DNA of 64,000 nt, from positions 12,452,857-12,516,856 of the forward strand of contig NC_072465.1 in the NCBI RefSeq assembly GCF_027596085.1, given 5' to 3'. The position numbers and the translations under genes are program-made. The DNA is from Anoplopoma fimbria. Lineage: Eukaryota; Chordata; Actinopteri; Perciformes; Anoplopomatidae. The notes beneath the pieces are model-generated. The model had not been told where the DNA came from. It made no database searches and saw only the letters and a program-made list of their open reading frames with translations. Below are positions 34,604 through 47,959 of this stretch, one piece after another (the stretch's first letter is position 1; every line of letters starts with the position of its first letter).

Positions 34604-34980
34604 TTCAGTTTATCTTTATCGAGAGCATGGCTTTTCAATTTTGAGAGTATGTCTTGTTAATTTCATGTTCAGATTTTGTAATGCTTTCCCTAAATACCCT
34701 GTCCTCACACTCAGATAGCCTCTGTTTGCACTTGGATTTGCACTGCTCCTGCTCAGACTTTATGCTTGCACACAGATATATTGTTGAGAAGGGCTGAAGC
34801 TGGAGTGCAGCAATAATGTGTCTGGGTGCATTCATACAGTTTGAGCAGAAATTCAAGTGCAAGCAGGGGCTATTTTAGTGTGAGGACAAGGTGTTGAGTG
34901 AAATAATTACAAAATATGAACTGAAATCAATGAGTCACGCTCTCAAATTGAAAGACACAACTCTTGCATAAAGAGAAAAA
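34604..34980. mobile_element. Long-armed foldback (inverted repeat) element
   Basis: The left arm (34632-34783) and the right arm (34811-34953) are imperfect reverse complements over about 145 bp, separated by about 27 bp. Matching blocks include TTCAATTT, ATTTTGTAAT, TGTCCTCACACT, ATAGCC and TTGCACTTG. Weaker complementarity extends outward to about 34604 and 34980. The single-stranded form would make one long hairpin. MITEs of foldback type are common in fish and are moved by transposases encoded elsewhere. No target-site duplication was established. Confidence 0.75.
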
Positions 34981-35869
34981 AAGCTCCACAAACACTGTTC
35001 AGGGAGCAGTGGCCAATCACACATTAAATTTGATTGAAAATACTTGCAATGATTGGCTACGAGGAAAACCATAAATAGTAGTTATTCTAGATCTGTGCAC
35101 AAAAAAATTGCAGGTATCGTTTGACTTTTCATACTACTTAGTACTGCATTATTTGGTCTATACTATTTAGGGAATTGAGTTCTGCTACTCAGCCCTCCTA
35201 ATTCCAATACTCTTTTCAATACATGTCTTAAAATGTCGTTTTTATTCTAAGTCTTGCTTTATCGTGAGTACCATCCTCTTTTAAACCTTTTAGTTATGCC
35301 TTGTGCTTTGATGTTGCAAGATAAAAGTCACTGCACATTTGAAGGTGTGCATGTGACAAATATAATTCCTTGTATCCTTGACAATCAAAAATCAACAACT
35401 TCTTTCTAGATCTGCCCTCACTGACAGTCAACAACCACGGATGGATAAACCCATCAAGAGGAAACACTCTGTACACTTCATCCACAACACATATTTAGAA
35501 TAAGGAACATGGTACCTGCTCTGCTACTCCTACTCTGCTGCTGCTCTTGCGGCTCCATCCGCCTACACATGCTGTATAACCCACAGCTATACAAAACCAG
35601 TTCATGGCCCACTTGTCAAAGGTACTTCTGGAGAATGTATAGAAAATCACTGAGTGAAAGAGACATTGCGACAGGAACAAAGAAGTAAAGGCTGGTGGGA
35701 AAAAAAACAAGTGTATCAGAAGAAAAAAACACAACAAAGGAGCGCAAAGTAATCGAACATGACAGGTAGAGTGTACTGTCATAGTATTACATGATTGATT
35801 CTTTTTTTTTTTACTTAGAGAGCAATATAGAGTATAGACCAGGAGATAGCGGCGAGTTTTGAAGCCCAT
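34981..35869. other. Non-coding stretch, nothing recognised
   Basis: The 3' part of the 227-codon minus-strand frame (35495-36178) lies here. It ends in sequence rich in phenylalanine and leucine from A-rich plus-strand text. No domain. Confidence 0.4.
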
Positions 35870-36180
35870 TACTAAGAAATGGTTAAGATGGGTGTCATCA
35901 GAGCAGCGCTGGCAATTACTGCAATTAGAGGCCTTACCTAAGACACTATCCCAGTGGGGTCCATTTGTAAAAGGGCAGACATTACTGCATTGTTGAAGAA
36001 TGCATTCTAAGTGCATAAAAGCTCTCAAAAAAGCTATTATGCTATCCCAGAACATCCTCCGAGCTTTATATGGTTGGGGAAACAGAGCACTCCTCGCAGA
36101 ATTATTCATCTTTCCGAGATCAGCATGTACTAAGAAGGTTGCATAGGAAATCATGAAAAAATGACTGCTGGGGTACATCT
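35870..36180. other. Complex block, possible regulatory element or unknown open frame
   Basis: It contains GCGCTGGCAATTACTGCAAT followed by TAGAGGCC near 35913-35933, with paired AATTA-type cores. It is repeat-free. On the minus strand it is also the N-terminal part of the longest open frame of the window (to 35495), which starts MYPSSHFFMISYATFLVHAD and has no recognised domain. A donor-like TTAG/GTAAGG occurs on the minus strand at 35937. Neither reading is proven. Confidence 0.2.
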
Positions 36181-36296
36181 AGACTTTGACTTGTGCAGAG
36201 GGTGGGGGGGATCTCCAGATGAGCTTATAAATATAGCCTCTCAAAAAAACCTGTTTTGGATATCTATTTCTGTGTCCCCTGCTCAGCACCTTCTAC

Positions 36297-36370
36297 CAGT
36301 GTGCCCTTGAGCAAGACACTGGATCAGTAAGGAGTTTATTATTTATAGGTCTGGCAATATTATATGAAAT
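36297..36370 (+). mobile_element. SINE core fragment
   Basis: GTGCCCTTGAGCAAGACACT (36301-36320) matches the SINE body GTGTCCTTGGGCAAGACACT seen in minus orientation at 25769-26050. The flanks no longer align, so only a relic of the core remains. Confidence 0.55.
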
Positions 36371-36673
36371 AAATAAACCGAACCAACCAACCTTGGTTGT
36401 GTGTGTGTTTATGAGGTGACATCATATGTAATAAATATGTACACTATGTGTGCAAAGACAAAGTGCACTTAGACGGACAGGCTCTATCCTGGTGGTTCCA
36501 GAAATGAAGGTCACATGCTGATGTGTGATGTCATTTTCCCAGGCAGGGCCTGAACTCCCCCCCACCCCCACCCCCATTCCCAGCAATCACAGTGTTTATT
36601 TAGAGCCCAGACCATTTAACGGCCGAGTAGGTCTCCCTCGGCATCTGCTCAATTATTCAGCAGCGCCTGTGTA

Positions 36674-36780
<107 letters not shown>

Positions 36781-36961
36781 ATGTGTCAACCTCAGTGCAA
36801 AAGGCAGGAAAACAGAGAGGTAGTGAATGTATGTGTGTGTGTGTATGTGTAATAGTATAAGTGCCTAACAAATTGAGCTCAATATTTCTTTCAGTCAGTG
36901 TTTGTATGAAGGGCTGTTGTTAAAGATACACAAGGCATTTACTACTGTACACTCCATAGTT

Positions 36962-36980
36962 TGTGTGTGTGTGTGTGTGT
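36962..36980. repeat. (TG)9 microsatellite
   Basis: 19 bp of pure TG between the long TG and CA arrays. Confidence 0.95.
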
Positions 36981-37072
36981 AGCAGTGCAGACGCAAACAC
37001 CAATTAAGCCTACAGGCAGAGGTAGCTTGCCTTCAGTGGATCCACACTGGATCTCTGTGGCCTACATATCCT

Positions 37073-38143
<1,071 letters not shown>

Positions 38144-38704
38144 GTCTGACCCAGGGCTCAAAACTAACTTTTAAACGTGGCTGCCATGCTGGCAACCAGG
38201 CATCAGCAGAAACTGACAATATGGCCACCATTTTTAGTCACCATGTATTCAGTGTAAATATGACACTGTGCAGGAATACCTCAGCCTAATAATGAATATG
38301 TGGCATGTATACATGTCGTGTGTTTGTTCTACTTGATTTCAGTATCATTTTCCATCCGGCTCAAAGAAGGCAGGATACTTAGCATCCCAAGCCCCTTTAC
38401 AAATTTTACTTTCCATTTTTTCGTTTTAGGTTCATCTGTTTTTTTGTCAGTTGAAACACATCCATTTGTGGTGTTGATGGGGTTAGTTGAACTTTTCACC
38501 GCACAGTCAAAACAGCATCATTTGCTTTACTTTTGTCTCTAAAACAGATTCCTTTGTGTAATTTATATTTTGGGTTGCTCATTTCTATGTTAACTGTCAC
38601 TTCTTTTTTATGTTAAAAGGTGGTTGCTACAGATGGTAAAATATTTGTGAAAATGCTGGCCAATGACAACATGTCAACCCTTACGGTCGAACCCTGCTCT
38701 GACC
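38144..38704. mobile_element. Non-autonomous hAT element (MITE) with near-perfect 8-bp target duplication
   Basis: The element is 38152-38696, 545 bp. The left end reads CAGGGCTCAAAACTAAC. The right end, read inward, is CAGGGTTCGACCGTAA. They agree at CAGGG-TC-A and further positions. The flanks are GTCTGACC (38144-38151) and CTCTGACC (38697-38704), seven of eight identical, which fits the 8-bp duplication of hAT transposases. There is no transposase coding sequence. A diverged relative lies at 18214-18718. Confidence 0.75.
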
Positions 38705-39654
<950 letters not shown>

Positions 39655-39739
39655 GGTCGCAGCTGACTTTGCCAGACTTTTTTTGTATGGATCATTATCT
39701 TAATTAATTTGTCAGGCTATTTGCTGACCAAGAGCTGGA

Positions 39740-39925
39740 AGCTGAAACGGACTTCTCTCCTCTCTCACCTGACCTTTTCCCCCTCTTCCCTTCATCCCGC
39801 ATCTGTCTCTGTTGACTTTCTATTCTTTCCTTTATTGGCTCTCCACTTCCCATCCTCTGTCCTTCATTTACTATTTCTTCTCCTTTTCTTCATCACTTTG
39901 TTTCATTCCTTCCCTCCGTCCTCCC
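39740..39925. repeat. Pyrimidine-rich low-complexity region
   Basis: Nearly all C and T on plus (TTTTCCCCCTCTTCCCTTC and similar). It lies between the CA array and the SINE. Confidence 0.7.
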
Positions 39926-40209
39926 CTCATTCATTCATTCATTTTCCGTTACCGCCTATCCTGTTCAGGGTCGCAGGGGGGCTGGAGCCGATCCCTTCTC
40001 ATTGGGTGAAGGCAGGGTTCACCCTGGACATGTCTCCAGACTATCACAGGGCTGACATATATGGAGACAGACAACCATTCACACTCACATCCACACCTAC
40101 GGGCAATTTAGAGTCTTCAATTAACCTAAGCTGCATGTCTTTGGACTGTGGGAGGAAGAACCCGGAGAACCCGGAGAGAACCCACACTAACACAAGACCG
40201 TCTAGCCCC

Positions 40210-40222
40210 GGGAATTGAACCC
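40210..40222 (-). promoter_or_regulatory. Pol III B box in SINE head
   Basis: GGGTTCAATTCCC on the minus strand against the consensus GGTTCGANTCC; one mismatch at the G. Confidence 0.7.
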
Positions 40223-40253
40223 GGGCCCCTCTTGCTGAGGGAGACAGTGGTAG

Positions 40254-40264
40254 CCACTACACCA
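40254..40264 (-). promoter_or_regulatory. Pol III A box in SINE head
   Basis: TGGTGTAGTGG on the minus strand, a good match to the tRNA A-box pattern TRGYNNANNNG. Confidence 0.7.
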
Positions 40265-40277
40265 CCGTGTAGCCCCC

Positions 40278-42179
40278 CCCACTCAGTCATACAAAATTTG
40301 TCTTCTACACCACCCTTCTATCCATTCAGAAACCTCCAAGACTATTAAAGGGCTCTTTATTGACACTGAAGTAAATTTAAGACCTATTTAACAGCCACAA
40401 TAAAGAATCAAAAAGCTGGCAATGGCAGCCTTTTTACAAATGAACACAGCAAATGAAAGCTGAGATAGTATGAATGGTCAGTATAAGAAAATGGACACTT
40501 AAGTGCAATTACAGTGTGATTAGAGAAGCAGACAGAATGCATTTTGTACAAATAGACCTGCTTTGTATTAATCAGTGGCACAAAGACATCTGCCATTACA
40601 TGGTGGAAGGAAAAAATACAGCTCCTGAGTTGGTGTTTACTTCTTTTAAAGGCTTTGACTCTGAATTATTTATTCTATGCAGAGTGTTAAAGTCTAACCG
40701 GTGCCGTGGCTCTCCATTCCATCTCTGTCCTGTTAAATGACGGTCTCTTGTTTTGCCTCTTAATACAGCTCTCACCTCCCTTCAACTGCTCCTCCTCAGA
40801 ACTCCCTCCCCCTTATCGCCTCACCTCTCCCCTCTCCTCCCTATTCTCTGCTCTCCTCCTCCTGTAACAAGCTCTCTGAGGCTTGCCTGAGGCTTCGCTG
40901 GCCTCCCTTCCACACTGGAACCATTCACTACACACACACACACACAAACTAAAGCTCCAGACCTACACTCTACATCGAATGGAGAAAATCAAGTTGGCCA
41001 GAAAAAAACCCTCCAATATTTTGCTGCATTATTCTCAACTCTGCATCAAAGAAAAGTATGGCTAACCCCACTGTGGCTGTAGGCTTGACCTGTTACGAAA
41101 CGTTGAGCAAATACTGGTTTATTAAAACTTGGGTGTTATTGTCAAAGTTCGGGTCATTGACTTACTGGAGCACGGCCACACCTACAACAGGAGCAACAAT
41201 AAATGTAACCAGGTTGTACTAACACTGAAATGTCTGTGACATTTTTTTTATTTCTTTCCCAATTAGACTTCCCTTGAGGTGATGAGACCATTATAAGGAA
41301 TATTAACCAAAGCTATGAAAACAAAGCCAATGTAAGGAAAAACAGAGTGCAGCTGCTACTTTGAATTAAATCCTGGTGTCTCTGTATGCTTTTTCCCATT
41401 TAAAATAAGTTAACTTAAAAGTCATATTTACAACCCATTTTTCAAAATGTTCCAATTTGATTGTTAAATGTACTTCAGTATTACATCTACTGTCAGATTA
41501 CCAAAGGCCTATCACAGGACATCTGTTATGTCAAAATGACACCCCCTAGAATCATGATGCTTTTCTTAGAAATGCATTATTTCATTGGACATTTCTTTAT
41601 GTATAAACTGTTATTATTTAATATTTATTTGTATATTCAATGGAGTGTAACATGTTTTTTTTTTTCTATTAAAGAGTAAAAGTCGATTAACTACAAAAAT
41701 AACATCACAACACTTCTCTAAATCTAGACTTAAAGTCTGACTTCAGCTAGCCAGGTGTGGCATTTCCCAGTTTAAGAGCAGTGTATTCTAGCTTTATCTA
41801 AATATTTGATCTGAGCCTCATTCATTTCTAGCTGATCATTTCACACAGACAGCTCATAAGGTTTTCCAGAGAAATGTTTGCCTCTTCAGATAAGTCCATG
41901 AGCAGACAGCTGCAATGAGGACTTTTTCAAAGATGAGAAAACATTGACCTGCTTTGTGATGTCTGAGCCAGTATCCTCAGCTCTAAGAACACTGAGGGAA
42001 AGACATCCAGCAACTCATTGCATTTTACTATTTTCATTATGAATAAGTGCAAATATGGCTGAATGGCACACTGAGTTAATCCCTATCTTGGAAGTATGAG
42101 TCATAGTGGGGTGTCGTGGTTGCTGCTGTGTGGCAGCGGCTACGGAAGTGACACCCTGGTCCCACACATCCTCCTTCCA
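40278..42179. other. Non-coding stretch, nothing recognised
   Basis: It contains a C/T-rich block (40745-40865), a short (CA)n at about 40930-40946 and a T10 tract near 41656. No gene or repeat copy identified. Confidence 0.4.
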
Positions 42180-42262
42180 TTGTGTGTGTATGTGTGTGCA
42201 TGTGTGTTTGTGTGTGTGTGTGTGCTTCCACCTGAATATCTTCCAGCATGTGTGTGTGTGCT
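42180..42262. repeat. Interrupted TG microsatellite
   Basis: TG runs broken by TA, CA and TT, split by a short unique stretch (42225-42248). An old, decaying array. Confidence 0.85.
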
Positions 42263-42394
42263 CAGTGTTTGAAAAAGTGTGCGACTCCGGGGTCACTTCT
42301 AGGTCACCGGCGAGGAGGAGGAGTGCTCTGGTTGTGATTTATGGCTCTCGCAGCACTGTCAGGCAGGCCCTATTTTCCCAGAGGTCTTTGCAAC

Positions 42395-42540
42395 AGGAGC
42401 CAAAATAACACTCCTTTTCCTCTACACCTCTGCGTCTCCCCTGCCAGCCAGCCAACACCCTCTCCTCCCCACTCCCCTGTCTCTCCTGTCTCCCTCTGCA
42501 GCTCCTTATTACTTTCTTCCAGTCACTCATTTCCTGCTTT
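42395..42540. repeat. C/T-rich low-complexity region
   Basis: CTCCTTTTCCTCTACACC and similar pyrimidine-rich text creates the opposing frames here. No domain in either. Confidence 0.6.
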
Positions 42541-42783
42541 ACATTCGGGATGTAGTGGAGGCTAAACCTGCCTAAACTCAGTTCACTCACCTTTCTCTGT
42601 TTCGTGGAAATATTTATCGACTCAATTCTTTGAGAACATCAAATTAAAGGCCTTTAAACACCTGGGGCGTATTTTCTTGCATTTCAATACATATTTTGTG
42701 AGCTGTTGTTTTTGTCATGAACACTTTCACAAAAGACGTGAATATTAAGTGGCAAAAAAGTTCAATCCTTTTTTTCGTGACAA

Positions 42784-43000
42784 GGTAGATTTTTCTGAGC
42801 TTTCACAGCCTATCAAACACCAATCAAGATGAGCGGCTCAGGTTGAGCTGCGTTTATACTTATAAAACAAAAACACTAAGCTTTGTAGTCCAAACTAAAT
42901 GTACTACTCCTTACAACCTTGTCAAAGGCAGCAAAGACCAGTTCCCCTCCCTCCGTTCTTACCTTTCACAATAAAATCCCTAGACATAAAATATTCATGT
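42784..43000. repeat. Dispersed repeat family E, copy 2
   Basis: Partner of 1-262: TTTTTCTGAGCTTTCACAGC, CAACCTTGTCAAAGGCAGCA followed by AAGACCAG, and TTTCACAATAAAATCCCTAG. The copies differ by substitutions and several indels. Confidence 0.6.
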
Positions 43001-44359
43001 TGTTTATTCGTCACGCCCCCATTATGTAAAGAACTTAAATTGAGGAGTGATGATGTGAGGAGACAGACCTGACAAAGCACTGTGGAGATAGGGCTGGATA
43101 TGTGAGACTACTTCTGGTCGGATTCAGTGTCCGTGTTACATCTGTCAAGCTCTTACAAACAATGTGTTTCCAAATGTACTACTTCCCGTCATGTAATCCT
43201 CATCTCTGTATGGTAAAGTTTATGACTTATTGTTCACTAGTGGTGAGGTCTAAGGACAACAACGTCATTCTGTCCAACACTTTGATCCAGAGAGATATTC
43301 GACATCTTCTGGTCGGACTAAGTCATTTGATGTAGATGTTAATGGTAGAGGTCTTTACAGGTCCATTCAGTCCTTAGTAACTCAGACTTGACCCAGGATC
43401 TAAATCAGGCTGGGTTCACATTTATATATAACACAGTCTAAGTAGTAGTGCCTCATGGTGGTAGTGCAAATGTTCTGTGTGGGTTAATTCATTTTGGATT
43501 GGGATTTATTATCTTTAGGTGTATTAGGATAAGAATTGATTATCTTTTGAAAAATAATTTAAATCCAGGATGCTGAGTTTTTTCACAGCTCAGATTAGAT
43601 CTGCAGGGACCTCTTATGCATCAATGACTTTAGTGAACCCCGGACCTTCTGTCTAGTGCCGGTGTTAGGTCATGGTTTAATCTTTCATGAAACAGTATCT
43701 TGAAACCTAATCTGCATAATTGGACCATATTTAAAGTTGAACTTGTTCAAAAAGGATTGAAGCCCAGATCATCAAGGTTCAAGTTTAAGTGGACTGGCCA
43801 TGACATCTGCATAGCTGTTTTTTGGGGTACTGGCACAAAGCGGCCTTTAACCAAAGATGGGGTTCAAGACTTCCCATCTGGGGCCGATGGTGAGGTCAAA
43901 ATGAAGCAGGCGATTCGGAACTTTAGCACTTCCCTGCATTCCTGTGAATGCTGATACAAATTTGCATCCGGCCAGACCAATTATATCTCATGCTCACCTA
44001 CAATCACATGTTTACCAGTGCTACATGCAAGTGCACAGATGCTCACAGAATTGCTAGTCTCCCTCAGCACTAGAGAAACAACCAAGTCAACACTTTGGTG
44101 CTTTGGGATGTATGAACATAGCAGCCTCTAGAGGCTCTTTTGTGGGTGCAATGGCTGGGTTAGACATATATGTCTCTTTGGTCCCCAAGGAGGACATTGA
44201 TCAATACATTCATCCGCCTGTCAAAGTACCTGTGAAAACAAGTAAAATTGGGTTAAATTATTCTCTAGTCTTTTTCCGCCTCACTCTGCAGTCTCCTCCT
44301 GTCTCGTTCTCTTGTCTCTGAGAGCATGTCACTCTCCAGACCGCTAACGCGCTTCAAGG
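43001..44359. other. Non-coding stretch, nothing recognised
   Basis: Frames at 43102-43335, 43700-43954 and 44103-44321 have no recognised domain or paired splice sites. Confidence 0.4.
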
Positions 44360-44880
44360 ATCCTTCATATCAGGAGACTATTAAAGAGCCCTTGACTCTG
44401 CACCCTGGCATTACCTGTTGCAATCTCCTCATTTAGTTCCAGCCGCAGATTCCTCTCTTTCAAATCAAAACGGGAGGAGGGCTGCAGGCCTCGTGAAGGA
44501 AATGAGTGGCAGAAGTAATAATCACCATCTATCATGAGGAGATGGATGCTGAAAATATAATAAAAACATGCCAGACAGATTATCTGAGCAAACCATTTCA
44601 CAGGAGCACTGCCAAAACCAAATTATCATCCAAACAAACAAACAAAATCATTTATTTTCTGCTTTGGCTGCCATGACTGATGTGTTGCATTGACCCCGGC
44701 TACTGCGGCCCCGTTTGGCAATACTGGGCTGACTCCAGCTTTATTAATTACCTCATTAGCAAATGCGAGGAAGGATAATGAAAGGCTGCATTTGCCGTGC
44801 ACGGTGACCAAGTGAGGCGGATGGAAAGCATGACGGTCAGCGTCTGAAAACACAGGCAGCATTAACCTTTGCATTTGTTC
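44360..44880. other. Complex block, possible conserved regulatory element
   Basis: It contains CTTTATTAATTACCTCATTA followed by GCAAATGCGAGG near 44740, GGATAATGAAAGGCTGCATT near 44774 and CCATCTATCATGAGGAG near 44525. It is repeat-free, with several TAAT cores. The resemblance to developmental enhancers is by appearance only. Confidence 0.25.
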
Positions 44881-45744
44881 AGAGGAAGGAGAATTTGGAC
44901 TCTGATGATGGATGCGGACGGATCAGTGAGTATCAGTGGTCACGCTTAACGAGATGACACCAGGAAACGCAGTCCCTCCAGATATGTAGCACTTGATGAA
45001 ACTTCATTAATTGACTTGTCCTTTCCTGAACTAATTAAGAGCATAATTTACCACTGGATCAAAGCTATTTTGCCCTCTTCACATACTGAGAAGTAACTGA
45101 ATAATAACTCTAACAATTATAGGATGCGTCAATATGTAATTGGTTTTAAATGCTGCTTTGGAAACTATATCGTGTTGCAATTGAAGAATGTAAGAGTGTC
45201 ACATATCATATGCAAACCACATAATGTCTTCAATAAACAGCAACCAATACTTCTTTATTTTCATCTTTATTTCTGGACAAAAAGGGACTGGAAATAAGTT
45301 CCGACTATTTAAATTGATTCCTGTTTGTCAAGTGTTGAGTCCACAGAGCGAGGCGCACCTTTGCACATAGTAGGATAGACTCATCCATAATGCAGAGCTC
45401 ATCCCATATTCCAAATGTGATGGGGCCTGACAATCTGATGACATGCCCTCCATGGATGAGGCTTATGGAATTCTCTTGTATGTGGCATTTACTCCAAGAC
45501 CTATATAGGCTACCGGTTAAATTTAACAATATTGAATGAGGGCTGGGAAACGGTCTTGAGCTAAGGGGTATGACACATGCGCAGTTTGCTGTAAAACAGC
45601 AGACGGCGCTATATAGCAAGCGACGGTGTCTACTCAGGTGTTCTTTGGGTATGTACAATGGATGGCCGATATACAATATAATGTTTTTAAACAGTAAGCA
45701 ATTGATTATGGTCGTTTATTATATTTTCAATAATTGCAGAATTA
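44881..45744. other. Non-coding stretch, nothing recognised
   Basis: Several TTAATTGA/CTAATTAAG motifs lie near 45008-45040. The minus-strand frame 45305-45676 has no domain. Confidence 0.35.
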
Positions 45745-46206
45745 TACATTACATTACATTACATTACAGTCATTTAGCAGACGCTTTTATCCAAAGCGAC
45801 TTACAGGAAGTGTATTCAACATAGGTATTCAAGAGAACTACTAGTCACCAGAAGTCATAAGTGCATCTCCTTTCTTAAACAAGCATCTTAAAGCATAAGC
45901 CAGAGCAAAAGTATAGTGCAGAGGCAAGTTACTACGAAAACAATAATTGCAACAGACTAATCCGAATATAGTAAGTGCTACAAACTACTACGAATAGGAT
46001 AAGTGCAGTAAACAAATACAAATTCAATAAGTGCAGCGAACTGATACAAATACAGTAAGTGCAACAACTAATACGAGTGCAATAAGTGCTACGAGGAAGG
46101 CTCAGGGTAGTACTTCTTGAAGAGGTGAGTTTTCAGCCTGCGCCTAAAGATGGGCAGCGACTCTGCTGTCCTGACGTCGGTGGGGAGTTCATTCCACCAC
46201 TGAGGT
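45745..46206 (-). mobile_element. 5'-truncated L2-clade LINE 3' end, copy 2 (UnaL2-type tail)
   Basis: In element orientation it starts near 46206 with the ORF end PQWWNELPTDVRTAESLPIF, continues RRRLKTHLFKKYYPEPSS, and stops at TAG. Six 28-bp units follow (46092 down to about 45915), then the tail hairpin GTCGCTTTGGATAAAAGCGT. Its stem CGCTTT/AAAGCG around the GGATA loop is intact. The end is about four TGTAA units (45745-45768). This is the better preserved partner of 10496-10959, in opposite orientation. The family is known to need this hairpin for reverse-transcriptase recognition. Confidence 0.88.
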
Positions 46207-47959
46207 GTATAATTCTCACCCATTCGGCTACTATGACACACTCCCTGCGAACGACTCAGCGAAAGGAATCAAACGTCATTTCCTTTTCTTGGGCAAGGGC
46301 AGACCAGGGATGTTGGGATTAACCTATTTTGCCATTGGCTGGGTTTGATAACGTCATAGTTTCATAACTGTAAGAATCGCAGAAGCCACGATAACTGACT
46401 TTCCTTTTTTACTTGCCAAAAAGGTGCCATAAATCGGCAGTGTGGGAGCATTTGGTTTTTAGCTAAATGACCAAGGAGTTGTTTATACATGATGGATATC
46501 CACTCTTGCACTCTTCCACTGTCTTAAAAAAGAACTTCAGCAAATGTCTACCTGGATCCTATTTTTCAGTAATACCATTTTTCACAGGTCACAGCATCAG
46601 ACAAGAAAATGTGCTACAGTGTTACAGTAGTAATGGTCAATTAGCATCAACTCAGTTAGAGCAACAAACATGCTAACAACATCACGAATAGAATCTAAAC
46701 TCTTCCATGTAGTCATGGACATTTTGACGCAAGATCCCTTATGAACATTTCATGTTGGAAAATCTAAAGCTACATTTAAATCAAATTATATGGACCAGGA
46801 GTGCTTTTGTCATGATGCTAGGGCACATACTGTGTCAAATCAATTGTAAAAAATGCCCATCATTCATTTTCATGAGCCATAACTTAGTAGGTTATGAAGG
46901 GGGATCTGCATATCCTGAAAAGCAAGATATACAAGTTTAACTAAACAAATGGTTTGTTTGGAATCAATCAGTCACTAAGAGGATACATGGAGGATAAGTA
47001 ACTTCCACTCTAAAAATTAAAGTGTTGTACGGTTGGATAAGTTGTTCTATTAGCTTGATGGTACCATTTAGACATACTAGTCCTAAAAATCTTACCAGAG
47101 TTCAAGGAACTGGTCAAAATGGTCAATTAAATTATTTCAGTTTGAACTGAGCAATTATCTTGCCCTGTCGCATATTACCCAAGATGGCACATGAAATGTC
47201 CAGAGGACTCTACACTCTCAAGCCCATTAGGTAATTGGGGCTGGTGGTTGGGGAATTCCAGTGACACTGCTGTTCCAGATGGGATAAAATTCACGGATGT
47301 GCTCAGGTAATAATTACAATCATTCAGCCTCCCCTAGTGATAGTAAAGTCATTCAGAGATGGCTCACTGTACGAAGGCCAGCTGATTGTTACGATAGAAT
47401 TAAAACCATTCCATTCCATACTTGTATGACCCTTGAGGATAAGTACATCAAAGGATGGAGGACACACCCCTTGAAAGTCCTTGTTGAGACAGTCCTTTTT
47501 TATTGCTTAGGTGATTTCAGGTAGCATATACCCACATGCAGCAGTTAGATAGGGAGGAATTGAAAATATATGACTGGTTTTTGGCATTGCATATATTAAT
47601 TCCTTGCCGCATGGAGGCGGTCTAACCTTAGCACCAGTGCTTTCTAAGTTCAGAAGTGAACAAAGGATCAAGTGTTGGTTAAAATTCGATTAAACAGTGA
47701 CTGTTATGGGATTATGAAGGGTCACCTGTCTCCACTTAATAGCCATCTTAGGGAGGCTTTAATCTTCCGTACCAGTGGAAGTCAACGTCAAAAGCAGCAA
47801 CCCAGGAACAACGTGGGGCTAATTTCACCGCAAGAAGAAGAGACGAGTCCCCTAGATGGACAGCCAGGGGCCTTATTACCTTAACGCCCCCAGTAATGAA
47901 GCATGAAACTCATTCAGCACACACGCACACACCTACCTGATACAGAGCAGTAATTACTG
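46207..47959. other. Non-coding stretch, nothing recognised
   Basis: Frames of 60-78 codons on plus (46467-47884) show no domain. No repeat copies noted. Confidence 0.4.

Larger units (their letters stand above)
39927..40277 (-). mobile_element. tRNA-headed SINE with RTE-type tail, near full length
   Basis: On the minus strand the 5' head holds an A box TGGTGTAGTGG (complement of 40254-40264) and a B box GGGTTCAATTCCC (complement of 40210-40222), about 32 bp apart as in tRNA genes. These form an internal RNA polymerase III promoter. The body contains CCTCCCACAGTCCAAAGACA and GGTGAACCCTGCCTTC, and the 3' end is GGAAAATGAATGAATGAATG. The same body and tail occur in the insertion at 28838-29160. 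The B box has A where G is usual (TTCAATTCC), so promoter strength may be reduced. No clear target-site duplication. Confidence 0.85.

Noticed and set aside
40210..40264. Functional tRNA gene
   Set aside because: A and B boxes are present, but the sequence continues into a SINE body with a GAAT tail and does not fold into a complete tRNA with an acceptor stem.
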